NCBI RefSeq assembly: GCF_021728415.1
Contig: NZ_JAKKDV010000004.1
Coordinates: 62,001 to 126,000 of the forward strand
Source: Flaviramulus multivorans
GTDB taxonomy: Bacteria > Bacteroidota > Bacteroidia > Flavobacteriales > Flavobacteriaceae
Direction: 5' to 3'
DNA length: 64,000 nucleotides
The translations under genes were made by a program, and so were the position numbers. Every line of letters starts with the position of its first letter. Within the stretch, counting starts at the first letter, position 1. The notes beneath the pieces were generated by a model. It worked only from the letters and a program-made list of their open reading frames with translations. It did no database searches and was not told where the DNA came from. Positions 37,245-46,639 of this stretch are shown here, in pieces.

Positions 37245-38567
37245 ATGAGTAAATCTATTTCTGGTTTTTCAAAACTCTCTAAATCTAAAAAAATTGATTG
37301 GATTGTTAACACATATTTTTCTAATGCCGAAGACGCCAAACGTGTATTAAAACAATACTGGAGTACCAATGATAAATTACAACAGCTTCATGACGAGTTT
37401 ATTGAAAACACCATAACAAACTACTATTTGCCACTGGGTGTTGCTCCAAATTTTTTAATAAATAATAAGTTGTACACTATCCCCATGGCAATTGAAGAAA
37501 GCTCTGTTGTAGCTGCTGCTAGTAAAGCAGCTAAGTTTTGGCTGGATAGAGGTGGATTTAAAACTACTGTGATTTCGACGACAAAGATTGGTCAAGTACA
37601 TTTTATATATAAAGGAGATTTTAAAAAATTAAAAGCCTTTTTTACTAGTGTTAAACCGAAACTTATTCAAGATACTGAATCTATCACAAAAAATATGCAG
37701 AAACGTGGTGGCGGTATTATTGATATTGAATTGCGTAATAAAACTGAAGATATAAAAGATTACTACCAGCTCCATGTATCCTTTGAAACCCTGGATGCTA
37801 TGGGAGCAAATTTTATCAACTCATGTTTAGAACAGTTTGCGAAAACGTTCAAAAATGAAGCATTAGCTTTCGATTTGTTTTCTGAAGAAGAAAAGCAAAT
37901 TGATATAGTAATGAGTATCCTATCTAATTATGTCCCTAATTGTTTAGTACGTGCTGAAGTAAGTTGTAAGATTGAAGATTTAAGTCAAGATAATACTATA
38001 TCTGGCGAAGCATTTGCGAATAAATTTGTTCAGGCAGTAAATATTGCTGAAGTTGAACCATACCGTGCGGTAACACATAATAAAGGTATTATGAATGGTA
38101 TTGATGCTGTGGTTTTGGCAACAGGAAATGACTTTCGAGCGGTTGAAGCTGGGGTACATGCTTATGCTTCACGACATGGTAGATACTGTAGCTTAACACA
38201 TGCAAAAGTTGAAAATGGCATTTTTACTTTTTGGATGGAAATTCCTTTAGCTTTAGGAACTATTGGTGGACTTACAGGTTTGCACCCTTTAGTTAAATTA
38301 TCGTTAGAATTATTGCATAAACCCTCAGCTAAAGAATTGATGCAAATTGTGGCTGTAGCAGGATTAGCACAGAATTTTGCGGCGCTTCGCTCTTTAACAA
38401 CTACAGGTATCCAACAAGGGCACATGAAAATGCATTTAATGAATATTTTAAATCAGTTTGAGGCTAACGAATTTGAAAAGGAAACTTTGACAGAATATTT
38501 TAAAAACCACACTGTAACTCATAGTGCAGTAACCGAGGCTATTAATGAATTAAGAATAAAAAATTAA
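37245..38567 (+). CDS. hydroxymethylglutaryl-CoA reductase, class II (bacterial type)
   Basis: This 440-residue cytoplasmic enzyme interconverts HMG-CoA and mevalonate. It has the N-terminal segment ENTITNYYLPLGVAPNF with the active-site Glu, the DAMGANF motif (about residue 180), GNDFRAVEAGVHAYA (about 290) and a C-terminal QQGHMKMH histidine motif. Length and motifs fit the class II enzyme. In flavobacteria this enzyme supplies the mevalonate route to isoprenoids. The kinase gene follows after 2 bases, so the two form an operon. Confidence 0.94.
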   Translation: MSKSISGFSKLSKSKKIDWIVNTYFSNAEDAKRVLKQYWSTNDKLQQLHDEFIENTITNYYLPLGVAPNFLINNKLYTIPMAIEESSVVAAASKAAKFWLDRGGFKTTVISTTKIGQVHFIYKGDFKKLKAFFTSVKPKLIQDTESITKNMQKRGGGIIDIELRNKTEDIKDYYQLHVSFETLDAMGANFINSCLEQFAKTFKNEALAFDLFSEEEKQIDIVMSILSNYVPNCLVRAEVSCKIEDLSQDNTISGEAFANKFVQAVNIAEVEPYRAVTHNKGIMNGIDAVVLATGNDFRAVEAGVHAYASRHGRYCSLTHAKVENGIFTFWMEIPLALGTIGGLTGLHPLVKLSLELLHKPSAKELMQIVAVAGLAQNFAALRSLTTTGIQQGHMKMHLMNILNQFEANEFEKETLTEYFKNHTVTHSAVTEAINELRIKN

Positions 38568-38569
38568 TA

Positions 38570-39478
38570 GTGAAAACTTTTTACAGCAACGGTAAATTAT
38601 TATTAACTGGTGAGTATGTTGTACTTGATGGGGCATTTTCGTTAGCCATTCCAACAAAATACGGACAATCTTTAATTGTGGAAGAAATTGATGAACCAAA
38701 AATTAGTTGGACAAGTTTAAATGATGAAGGAAATATTTGGTTTGAAGATGAATTTATCTTAAATAATAATGAGGTATTAAAATCAACTAACAATAATACC
38801 ATTTCTAAAAGGTTAAATGAAATTTTAAATATTGCCAAAACATTAAATCCTATTTTTTTAAACCCAGAAAAGGGTGTGAAAGTTACTACTAAATTAGATT
38901 TCCCGAGAGATTGGGGACTTGGAACCTCCTCAACATTAATAAACAATATAGCGCAATGGGCAAATGTTGATGCTTATCAACTTTTAAAAAACAGTTTTGG
39001 TGGTAGTGGTTATGATATTGCTTGTGCACAAAATAATACTCCAATTACGTATCAATTACAAAATGACAATCCGTTAGCTAAAGCGGTGGACTTTAATCCT
39101 GATTTTAAAGAACACCTATATTTTGTTCATTTAAACAAAAAGCAAAATAGTCGTGACGGTATAAAACATTACCGCGACAGCAGTGAAAACTTAGAATCTG
39201 CAATTAAGGAAATAAGTGGCATCACACTCAAAATTCTAACTTCTAATTCTTTACGAGATTTTGAAAACTTAATAAATAGTCATGAAACTATCATTTCCAA
39301 AATAACGAAACAAACAACTGCTAAAGATTTACTTTTTTCAGATTATGAAGGAAGCATTAAAAGTCTTGGTGCTTGGGGTGGTGATTTTATATTAGTTACA
39401 TCGCAAGGAAACCCAACTAACTATTTCGTTAAAAAGGGTTATAACACTGTTATTCCTTATAGTGATACGGTTTTATAA
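38570..39478 (+). CDS. GYDIA-family GHMP kinase
   Basis: A 302-residue GHMP-superfamily kinase. It shows motif 1 (NGKLLLTGEYVVLDGA, 7–22), the phosphate-binding motif WGLGTSSTL (about 115), the family name motif GGSGYDIA (about 144–151) and a C-terminal GAWGGDF glycine loop. The start is GTG, two bases after the reductase stop. The pairing implies a role in the mevalonate pathway, perhaps as mevalonate or phosphomevalonate kinase; which step is not settled by sequence alone. Confidence 0.88.
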   Translation: MKTFYSNGKLLLTGEYVVLDGAFSLAIPTKYGQSLIVEEIDEPKISWTSLNDEGNIWFEDEFILNNNEVLKSTNNNTISKRLNEILNIAKTLNPIFLNPEKGVKVTTKLDFPRDWGLGTSSTLINNIAQWANVDAYQLLKNSFGGSGYDIACAQNNTPITYQLQNDNPLAKAVDFNPDFKEHLYFVHLNKKQNSRDGIKHYRDSSENLESAIKEISGITLKILTSNSLRDFENLINSHETIISKITKQTTAKDLLFSDYEGSIKSLGAWGGDFILVTSQGNPTNYFVKKGYNTVIPYSDTVL

Positions 39479-39506
39479 ATCGAGATAGCTTTATTTTACA
39501 AATAAA

Positions 39507-39541
39507 AAATCCACTCATAATACAATATTAAAAGTGGATTT
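39507..39541. terminator. bidirectional terminator between GHMP kinase and tRNA-Pro
   Basis: A perfect 9-base stem, AAATCCACT with AGTGGATTT, around a 17-base loop. On the minus strand it is followed by a T run and sits just past the tRNA-Pro 3' end; on the plus strand it is 28 bases past the kinase stop and followed by TATTTTG. Confidence 0.75.
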
Positions 39542-39547
39542 ATTTTG

Positions 39548-39622
39548 TCGGGGTGGCAGGATTCGAACCTGCGACCTCCGCGTCCCAAACGCGGCGCGAT
39601 AACCGGGCTACGCTACACCCCG
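39548..39622 (-). tRNA. tRNA-Pro (anticodon TGG)
   Basis: A cloverleaf on the minus strand with acceptor arms CGGGGTG and CACCCCG, and discriminator A. The anticodon stem CCGCG/CGCGG holds the loop TTTGGGA, giving anticodon TGG. The T arm contains GGTTCGAATCC. CCA is not encoded. Confidence 0.96.
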
Positions 39623-39755
39623 ATTTTGGTTATCTGTAACGGGATGCAAATATACTTTTTTTATTCATTTCATAATTAAAAAAAATTAAAAAATATTTAA
39701 AGTATAAAAGTGATAATTTAGCATCATAAATTTTAGAATAAACCCAACGCCTGTT

Positions 39756-42041
39756 GTGAAAAAAAGTTTTTTTTCTTTTATATTTTTATACACCACCTAC
39801 TTTAGTTTTGGACAAATTAAGGGGAAAATTGTTGATAACAACAATAGCTTCCCATTGGCTTTTACACATATAACAAATACAGCGAACAAAGATTCAATAA
39901 TTTCGGATGTTAATGGTTTATTTGAGTTAAATAAAGTTGGAACCTATACCTTTAAAAAAAAAGGTTATATAAAAAAAATAATTGAGCTTAAAGATGATAG
40001 ATATTATATCATTCAACTTGATATTGATCCTTTTGAATTAAATGAAGTTGTAATAAATTCAAATCAAATTCCTAAAAAACTTAAAACATCTTCAACTGCT
40101 ATAAGCGTAATTTCTTCAGAAGACATTCAACTTGCAAATAATACAGATTTTGCTCCAATTTTAAACAGAGCCACAGGTGTTTTTATGCAAAATGGTGCTC
40201 TAAACACAAACAGAATAACTATTAGAGGTATTGGTTCAAGAAATCTTTTTGGAACCTCAAAAATCAGAGCATATTTTAAAGATATCCCATTAACAAATGG
40301 AAGCGGGGAAACTACAATTGAAGATTTTGAACTTGCTGCAATCGCTCAACTTGAAATTACAAAGGGTTCTGCATCCAGCATTTATGGTGCTGGTTTAGGC
40401 GGTACTATTCACTTAATACCTCAAAATGGATATTTAAATCAAATATCATCGAATGCTGAATTTTCTATTGGGTCCTTCGGATTGATTAAAAGTATTTTGA
40501 ACGCGAATTATGGTAATTCTAAACATAGTTTTAGAACTGTTTACAGCAACACACATAGTGATGGCTATCGTGAAAACAATGAATATAATAGACAAACATA
40601 TACCTTAACCTCCAATCATTTTTTAAGCAATAAAGATGAGTTGTCATTTTTGGTAAGCTACGTCGATTTAAACGCTTTTATACCAAGTTCTATTAATGAA
40701 GATGCGTTTTTAAACAATCCAAAGTCTGCAGCATTCACATGGAAACAATCTAAAGGTTTTGAAGATTCAAAACGTGGTATTTTCGGCTTATCATGGAATC
40801 ATTATTATTCAAATAATATAAAACAGATTACAAGTATTTTCACCTCTTTTAGAGACGCTTATGAACCACGTCCTTTCAATATCCTAAAAGAGAACACCTT
40901 GGCTTATGGCATAAGAAGCAGGTTACTAGGAACACTAAAGCTTTTTAACAGAAACTTGAATTGGACGTTTGGTGGAGAGCTATTTAAAGACACTTATAAC
41001 TATGAAACTTTTGAAAATTTATACGACAATTTTCCAGAAGGTACTGGCAGTGTTCAAGGAGATCAATTATCAGATTTTAAAGAAAATCGAACTTACTATA
41101 ATCTTTTTGCCGAAACCAATTATGAGATTTCAGACAAAACAACACTTTCTATTGGATTTAATTTAAACGAAACCACTTATAAGTTGCACGACAACTTCCC
41201 TGTTTCAGATTCAAATCCTGATCAAACAGGACGTTTCAAGTATAAAGGTATTATTTCGCCTAAGTTTGGATTATCTCATGCCTTTTCAGAACGCATTAAT
41301 GTTTTCTCCAACGTAAGTCATGGATTTTCTCCGCTTTCTCTACAGGAAACACTTTTACCTGATGGCCAAATAAATACCAACTTAAAGCCTGAAACTGGTT
41401 GGAATTTTGAAGTTGGAACTCGTGGTTCATTACTCAACAATCGTTTACACTTTAACACATCCATTTATCAACTAAACATTGAAAATCTGCTTGTTTCAAG
41501 GCAAACAGCTCAAGACCAATTTATTGGTATTAATGCTGGCAGTACGCAGCATCAAGGTTTAGAGGTTGATTTAAACTATAAGCTATTAACAAATGAAAAA
41601 ATGACTATGAGATTGTTTACCAACTACACTCTAAACCATTTTATTTTTAAAACTTTTGTTGATGATTCTAATGATTATTCAGGGAATAAATTAACAGGAG
41701 TCCCATCCGATGTTTTTAACTTAGGTGTTAGTTTTGATTTATCAATGGGTCTTTACGGAAACATTAATTATCAATACGTTGGAAGCATGCCTATTACGGA
41801 TGAAAACAATTTATTTTCCGCTAGTTACAATTTATCAAACCTTAAAATTGGATATAAAGCAAACCTTAATAAAAAGCTAAAGTTAAATGCATTTTATGGC
41901 TTAAATAATATCTTTGATGAACATTATGCTTCTCAAATTTTGATAAATGCTACAGGATTTGGCGGAAGCGCTCCTCGTTATTATTATCCAGGTAATCCTA
42001 TAAATTATTATACTGGAATTAACGTAAACTATAATTTTTAA
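39756..42041 (+). CDS. TonB-dependent outer-membrane receptor
   Basis: A 761-residue receptor with a signal peptide (about 1–19, ending YFSFG), a CarboxypepD-regulatory-like beta domain (about 20–95), a plug (about 100–215, with the RITIRGIGSRN and VYGAGLGG-like SIYGAGLGG stretches) and a 22-strand barrel ending in an aromatic Phe (YNF). The start is GTG. It resembles iron-complex or small-cofactor receptors rather than SusC, because it is short and has no SusD partner. It is followed by a PQQ-dependent dehydrogenase (24 bases) and a cytochrome c, so the cargo may be PQQ (inference) or a metal chelate. Confidence 0.9.
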   Translation: MKKSFFSFIFLYTTYFSFGQIKGKIVDNNNSFPLAFTHITNTANKDSIISDVNGLFELNKVGTYTFKKKGYIKKIIELKDDRYYIIQLDIDPFELNEVVINSNQIPKKLKTSSTAISVISSEDIQLANNTDFAPILNRATGVFMQNGALNTNRITIRGIGSRNLFGTSKIRAYFKDIPLTNGSGETTIEDFELAAIAQLEITKGSASSIYGAGLGGTIHLIPQNGYLNQISSNAEFSIGSFGLIKSILNANYGNSKHSFRTVYSNTHSDGYRENNEYNRQTYTLTSNHFLSNKDELSFLVSYVDLNAFIPSSINEDAFLNNPKSAAFTWKQSKGFEDSKRGIFGLSWNHYYSNNIKQITSIFTSFRDAYEPRPFNILKENTLAYGIRSRLLGTLKLFNRNLNWTFGGELFKDTYNYETFENLYDNFPEGTGSVQGDQLSDFKENRTYYNLFAETNYEISDKTTLSIGFNLNETTYKLHDNFPVSDSNPDQTGRFKYKGIISPKFGLSHAFSERINVFSNVSHGFSPLSLQETLLPDGQINTNLKPETGWNFEVGTRGSLLNNRLHFNTSIYQLNIENLLVSRQTAQDQFIGINAGSTQHQGLEVDLNYKLLTNEKMTMRLFTNYTLNHFIFKTFVDDSNDYSGNKLTGVPSDVFNLGVSFDLSMGLYGNINYQYVGSMPITDENNLFSASYNLSNLKIGYKANLNKKLKLNAFYGLNNIFDEHYASQILINATGFGGSAPRYYYPGNPINYYTGINVNYNF

Positions 42042-42065
42042 TGTAAATTATAACCAAAAAATAAC

Positions 42066-43190
42066 ATGAAACAAATTCATTCATTATTAGCAATAACCTT
42101 TATCGTTTTTAGCGCTTGCGCACAACAAAAAGACTCAGAGGTTAAAGCGGAATCTCCAACAAATGTAAATTATACTTCAGAATTAGTCGTTCTAGACTTA
42201 AACATCCCATGGGGAATGGCTTTTTTACCTGACGGAAGTATCTTAATAACTGAAAAATCAGGGGAATTAATTCATTTTAAAAACGGTGAAAAAAATTTAA
42301 TTGAAGGTGTTCCAGATGTATATGTTAGAGGCCAAGGTGGTTTTATGGATGTAAAGCTGCACCCTAACTACAAAGACAATGGATGGATTTACTTTTCATT
42401 TGCTTCTTCGGAAGGTGAAGGTGATGGTGGAAATACGGCTATTTTAAGAGCAAAACTAAATGGCAATACATTGGTTGAAAACAAAGTATTGTACAAAGCT
42501 AGCCCTAACTCAAAAAGAGGGCAACATTTCGGATCTAGAATTGAATTTGATGATGAAGGCTTTTTATATTTCTCAATTGGAGATAGAGGCGATCGTGATG
42601 TAAACCCACAAGATATTACTAGAGATTGTGGCAAAATTTACCGCTTGAATGATGATGGCAGTATTCCTGAAGACAATCCTTTTGTAAAAACCGAAAATGC
42701 CAAAACTGCCATTTTTAGTTACGGACATAGAAACCCACAAGGTATGGCGAAAAACCCTTTTACCAGAGCCATTTGGGTAAATGAGCATGGTCCGCGAGGT
42801 GGTGATGAAATTAACGTGATTGAAAAAGGAAAAAACTACGGTTGGCCAGTAATCTCATATGGTATAAATTATAGCGGAACTACCTTTACTGATATTACCG
42901 AAAAAGAAGGTATGGAACAACCGCTTTTTTATTGGGTGCCATCTATTGCTCCTAGCGGAATGGATTTTGTTTCTTCGGATATATATCCTGATTGGAAAGG
43001 CAACGTCTTAGTTGGTTCGTTAAAATTTGAATATTTGGAACGATTGGTTCTTAAAAACAATAAGGTTGTAAAACGCGAAAAACTATTAGAAGGCATAGGT
43101 CGTGTAAGACATGTGGTTCAAGCACCAGATGGTTACATTTATGTAGCTGTTGAAGGCAAAGGTATTTTTAAAATCGTTCCTAAGAATTAA
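42066..43190 (+). CDS. PQQ-dependent aldose sugar dehydrogenase, lipoprotein
   Basis: A 374-residue GSDH/YliI-family beta-propeller with lipobox FSAC (Cys18), hence lipid-anchored in the envelope. Family marks include NIPWGMAFLPDG (46–57), RGQGGFMDVKLHP (88–100), GQHFGSRI with the likely catalytic His154, GDRG (172–175) and NEHGPRGGDEIN near residue 240. Such enzymes oxidise aldoses using pyrroloquinoline quinone and Ca2+. The cytochrome c gene 9 bases downstream is a natural electron acceptor. No pqq biosynthesis genes are seen in the window. Confidence 0.93.
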   Translation: MKQIHSLLAITFIVFSACAQQKDSEVKAESPTNVNYTSELVVLDLNIPWGMAFLPDGSILITEKSGELIHFKNGEKNLIEGVPDVYVRGQGGFMDVKLHPNYKDNGWIYFSFASSEGEGDGGNTAILRAKLNGNTLVENKVLYKASPNSKRGQHFGSRIEFDDEGFLYFSIGDRGDRDVNPQDITRDCGKIYRLNDDGSIPEDNPFVKTENAKTAIFSYGHRNPQGMAKNPFTRAIWVNEHGPRGGDEINVIEKGKNYGWPVISYGINYSGTTFTDITEKEGMEQPLFYWVPSIAPSGMDFVSSDIYPDWKGNVLVGSLKFEYLERLVLKNNKVVKREKLLEGIGRVRHVVQAPDGYIYVAVEGKGIFKIVPKN

Positions 43191-43199
43191 TCCATTATT

Positions 43200-43601
43200 A
43201 TGAAATCTCCTTTTTTAAGTTTGTTCATGTTTTGTGCAATTCTACTTAATTGTAATTCGCAAACAGCTGAATTAAAATCTAGTATAGAACGTGGTAAAGA
43301 TATTTATACAGATTTTTGTGTTACTTGCCATTTGCCTAATGGGGAAGGTGTAAAAAATGTATATCCTCCTTTAGCGCAGTCCGATTATCTAAAAAACAAT
43401 CGCGAAGCGAGTATTTTAGGAATTAAATATGGTCAAAAAGGAGAAATTGTAGTCAATGGGAAAACTTACAATAGCTTTATGGCACCCATGGGTTTGAGCG
43501 ATGATGAAGTAGCTGATGTGATGAATTACATTACAAACAGTTGGGGTAATCAAGAAGATAAAATAATTACGGAGGAAGAAGTTTCGAAGATTAAAAAATA
43601 A
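43200..43601 (+). CDS. c-type cytochrome, class I, lipoprotein
   Basis: A 133-residue protein with a hydrophobic signal and lipobox-like LLNC (Cys18). A single haem-binding motif CVTCH (Cys40, Cys43, His44) is seen, with the axial Met probably Met94 or Met97 in FMAPMG. It would be a periplasm-facing, lipid-anchored electron carrier. Context next to the PQQ dehydrogenase suggests it takes electrons from sugar oxidation and passes them to the respiratory chain. Confidence 0.92.
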   Translation: MKSPFLSLFMFCAILLNCNSQTAELKSSIERGKDIYTDFCVTCHLPNGEGVKNVYPPLAQSDYLKNNREASILGIKYGQKGEIVVNGKTYNSFMAPMGLSDDEVADVMNYITNSWGNQEDKIITEEEVSKIKK

Positions 43602-43636
43602 AGCTAATTCCGTTTTAAATAGGTTGAACAATTAAC

Positions 43637-43644
43637 TAACTTTG
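43637..43644 (+). promoter_or_regulatory. candidate promoter of udk operon
   Basis: TAACTTTG is a full match to TAnnTTTG and ends 22 bases before the udk ATG. The nearest TTG (43624–43626) is too close to serve as a standard -33. Confidence 0.45.
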
Positions 43645-43666
43645 TGAAGTTCATAAAACTTTTTTC

Positions 43667-44272
43667 ATGCTTATTATAGGAATAGCTGGTGGTACTGGTT
43701 GTGGTAAAACAACCGTTGTAAATCAAATATTAAATGAATTGCCTGAAGGCGAAGTTGGTATTATTTCACAAGATTCTTATTACAAAGACACCACTCATTT
43801 GTCTTATGACGAACGTGTTAAAATCAATTTTGATCATCCAAGGTCTATTGATTTTGATTTATTAGAAGAACACCTAAAGGAATTAAAAAAAGGCAATCCT
43901 ATACACCAACCTGTGTATTCTTTCGTTAAACATAATAGAACAGGTGATACCATTTTAACGCACCCGAGAAAAGTAATAATTGTTGAAGGTATTTTGATAC
44001 TTACTAACCCTGAACTTAGGGAGATGTTCGACATAAAAATATTTGTGCATGCCGATAGTGACGAACGTTTAATCAGGCGTTTAAAACGTGATATTCAAGA
44101 ACGTGGAAGGGATTTAGATGAAGTGCTTGCAAGATACCAAACAACATTAAAACCTATGCACAATCAGTTTATAGAACCTATGAAAGAGTATGCGGATATT
44201 ATCATTCCAAACAATCACTATAATACGGTTGCAATCGATATTGTAAAAACCATCATTAACGATAAATTATAA
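43667..44272 (+). CDS. udk: uridine kinase
   Basis: This 201-residue cytoplasmic kinase phosphorylates uridine and cytidine in pyrimidine salvage. The P-loop GIAGGTGCGKTT is at 4–15, with SQDSYYKD (about 36–43), the FDHPRSIDFDLL segment, and the RRLKRDIQERGRD lid toward the C-terminus. Length is typical. The last base of its stop is the first base of the divIC ATG, so it is translationally coupled with a division gene. Confidence 0.96.
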   Translation: MLIIGIAGGTGCGKTTVVNQILNELPEGEVGIISQDSYYKDTTHLSYDERVKINFDHPRSIDFDLLEEHLKELKKGNPIHQPVYSFVKHNRTGDTILTHPRKVIIVEGILILTNPELREMFDIKIFVHADSDERLIRRLKRDIQERGRDLDEVLARYQTTLKPMHNQFIEPMKEYADIIIPNNHYNTVAIDIVKTIINDKL

Positions 44273-44586
44273 TGGCTATTAGTAAAAGTAAATACCTAAA
44301 ACCCTTCAAAAATTGGTTCGTACTAATTTTAGTAATTTTTGCCGTTTGGATGTTATTTTTTGATGCTAATTCATGGCTTATACATCATGAATTAAATTCT
44401 GAAATCGAAGATTTGGAAAACGAGAAAGAATATTACAAAAAGGAGATTGAGAAGGATAATAAAGCGATAAAAGAATTAAGTACTGAAGAAGGACTAGAAA
44501 AATTTGCCAGAGAAGAATATTATATGAAGCGAGAAAATGAGGAGATTTATATTATTGAATATGAAGACAGCTTAAAAACTAAATAA
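44272..44586 (+). CDS. septum formation initiator family protein (DivIC/FtsB)
   Basis: A 104-residue bitopic protein with a cytoplasmic leader, a transmembrane helix at about 15–33 (WFVLILVIFAVWMLFF), and a coiled coil rich in Glu and Lys (about 42–75) ending in the FAREEYYMKRENEEIYII stretch typical of DivIC/FtsB. It would form a complex with the FtsL and FtsQ proteins encoded in the dcw cluster. It overlaps udk by one base and is 2 bases before mutA. Confidence 0.92.
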   Translation: MAISKSKYLKPFKNWFVLILVIFAVWMLFFDANSWLIHHELNSEIEDLENEKEYYKKEIEKDNKAIKELSTEEGLEKFAREEYYMKRENEEIYIIEYEDSLKTK

Positions 44587-44588
44587 TT

Positions 44589-45980
44589 ATGGGTAAAAAA
44601 TTGTTTAGTGATTTTCAACCAGTTTCATCAAAACAATGGAAACAAAAAATACAGTTTGATTTAAAAGGAGCCGATTATAATGAAACACTTATATGGAACA
44701 CCAATGAAGATATTGCTGTAAAGCCTTTTTATCATGCCGATGAGTTTAATGAATTACCACCTGTTTCAAATACTAAAGCATCGCAATGGAAAATTTGTCA
44801 ATCTATATTTGTTGCACACGTTGAAAAATCGAACTTAAACGCGATTGACGCGATTGAACGCGGTGCGGAAAGTATCCTATTCACCCTTCCAAATGAGGAT
44901 ATCTCAATTGAAGATTTACTTAAAAATATTGATTTAGATAATATCATCATTCACTTTGAACCGCAATTTTTATCAGACACTTTTGTAAAAAAAATAGCAA
45001 ATATACCTTCAAAGGCAGGAATCAGAGTCCATACAGATATTATAAATCATCTAGCCAAATCTGGTAATTGGTTTAACAATTTAAATGACGATTTTAAAAA
45101 GTTTGAAACCATTGCAAAATCTAACAAATCCTTCACCATTGATGTTTCGTTATACCAAAATGCAGGAGCAACAATGGTACAACAACTTGCATATGCTTTG
45201 GCACATGCCAACGAGTATTTAAACTATATATATGAGAATCCGTCACTTCGAGTGATTTTCGATGATAAGAGTATCGAGAAGTCCACCATTATTTTTAAAG
45301 TTTCAGTAGGTAGTAATTACTTTTTCGAAATCGCAAAATTAAGAGCGCTACGTAAACTCTGGAGTGCTTTAGCCTCAGAATATGGAATAAACTCATTTTG
45401 CAATATTGTAGCAACTCCTACAAAACGCAACAAAACTATTTATGATTACAATACCAATATGTTACGCACGACTACGGAATGTATGAGTGCTATTCTTGGA
45501 GGAGCCAATACTATTTGCAATTTAGCCTATGACGCTATTTATCATAAAACGAATGAATTTGGCGAACGTATTGCTAGAAATCAGTTGTTAATTTTAAAAC
45601 ACGAAAGCTATTTTAACCAAGTTGACAATCCTGCCGATGGAACTTATTATATAGAAAGTTTAACCAATCAACTTACCGAAAAAACTCTTGATTTATTTAA
45701 AAATATTGAAACAAATGGTGGGTTTTTAAAGCAATTAAAAGAAGGCACCATTCAAAGAAAGATAAAAGAAAGTGCTAATAAAGAACAGCAGCAGTTTGAT
45801 ACTGGTGACGAGGTTTTATTAGGCACAAACAAACACCCTAATACTAATGACAGGATGAAAAACGATTTAGAGATTTATCCTTTTGTAAAAACAAACCAGA
45901 GAAAAACATTAATTGAACCTATAATAGATAAACGATTAGCAGAGAAATTAGAACAAAAACGATTAAAAAATGAAACTTAA
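44589..45980 (+). CDS. mutA: methylmalonyl-CoA mutase small subunit
   Basis: This 463-residue protein is the non-catalytic small subunit of the heterodimeric cobalamin-dependent mutase. It has the TIM-barrel part only, with stretches such as YQNAGATMVQQLAYALAHANEYL (described in parts here: QNAGATMVQQ near 193) and RNQLLILKHESYF, and lacks a B12-binding DxHxxG. It stabilises the large subunit, which converts succinyl-CoA and methylmalonyl-CoA. Its end overlaps a lipoprotein gene by 11 bases, and mutB comes after that. Confidence 0.92.
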   Translation: MGKKLFSDFQPVSSKQWKQKIQFDLKGADYNETLIWNTNEDIAVKPFYHADEFNELPPVSNTKASQWKICQSIFVAHVEKSNLNAIDAIERGAESILFTLPNEDISIEDLLKNIDLDNIIIHFEPQFLSDTFVKKIANIPSKAGIRVHTDIINHLAKSGNWFNNLNDDFKKFETIAKSNKSFTIDVSLYQNAGATMVQQLAYALAHANEYLNYIYENPSLRVIFDDKSIEKSTIIFKVSVGSNYFFEIAKLRALRKLWSALASEYGINSFCNIVATPTKRNKTIYDYNTNMLRTTTECMSAILGGANTICNLAYDAIYHKTNEFGERIARNQLLILKHESYFNQVDNPADGTYYIESLTNQLTEKTLDLFKNIETNGGFLKQLKEGTIQRKIKESANKEQQQFDTGDEVLLGTNKHPNTNDRMKNDLEIYPFVKTNQRKTLIEPIIDKRLAEKLEQKRLKNET

Positions 45981-46638
45981 AATAAACTTAAAAACTACCC
46001 TTTTTACCTTCTTCTTAGCATTCACTTTTTTTGGTTGTAAAAAAGAAAATACTTTTACGGATTATAAATATGCAGATAAGCCAGATGTTTTAAATTGTGA
46101 AACTATAGATTCAGAATTATACAAGGAAGCTCTTTATGCTTTTGAAGATGATATTTTAAACTTCTATAAAAAAACTAACCCAAACGAATCTTTACTTCAA
46201 TCCTACAATAAATTTATAAGAACCGCTATTTATGGCAGCTTAAATTATCAAGATATCATATCATCACATACGGCTAAAGTGTTTGAAGCGTTAAAAAATG
46301 AAGCTGATTTATGGGATGCAGGAAATACAAAAAGTCATTTAAACTACAACAGTAAAATCTTAAACTGCGTTTCAAATAACATACAAGATACTGCGCTTAA
46401 AACTACTTTTAATGCGCTTATATCAACAAACAGCATGTCTCCAAAATTATTTGGCTCGCCATTAATGCCAAAGTACAGAAATGCACTTAACGATAAATAT
46501 TTAGCCACTTATATAGCACTCGATTTATTTTATGCAAAGTTATTCGATATAGATATTTCGCAAATTGATTTTGATAAACCCGAACCTACCCTAGATTTTA
46601 ATGTGATTCCACAAAAATCAAATACTAATTCAAATTGA
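45970..46638 (+). CDS. lipoprotein wedged between mutA and mutB
   Basis: A 222-residue predicted lipoprotein with lipobox FFGC (Cys23). The rest is mostly helical with four further Cys residues or fewer, and no motif I recognise. The start overlaps mutA by 11 bases and the stop is one base before the mutB TTG, so it should be made from the same mRNA as a cytosolic enzyme. That is an unexpected pairing of an envelope protein with mutase subunits. Function unknown. Confidence 0.82.
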   Translation: MKLKINLKTTLFTFFLAFTFFGCKKENTFTDYKYADKPDVLNCETIDSELYKEALYAFEDDILNFYKKTNPNESLLQSYNKFIRTAIYGSLNYQDIISSHTAKVFEALKNEADLWDAGNTKSHLNYNSKILNCVSNNIQDTALKTTFNALISTNSMSPKLFGSPLMPKYRNALNDKYLATYIALDLFYAKLFDIDISQIDFDKPEPTLDFNVIPQKSNTNSN

Positions 46639-46639
46639 T

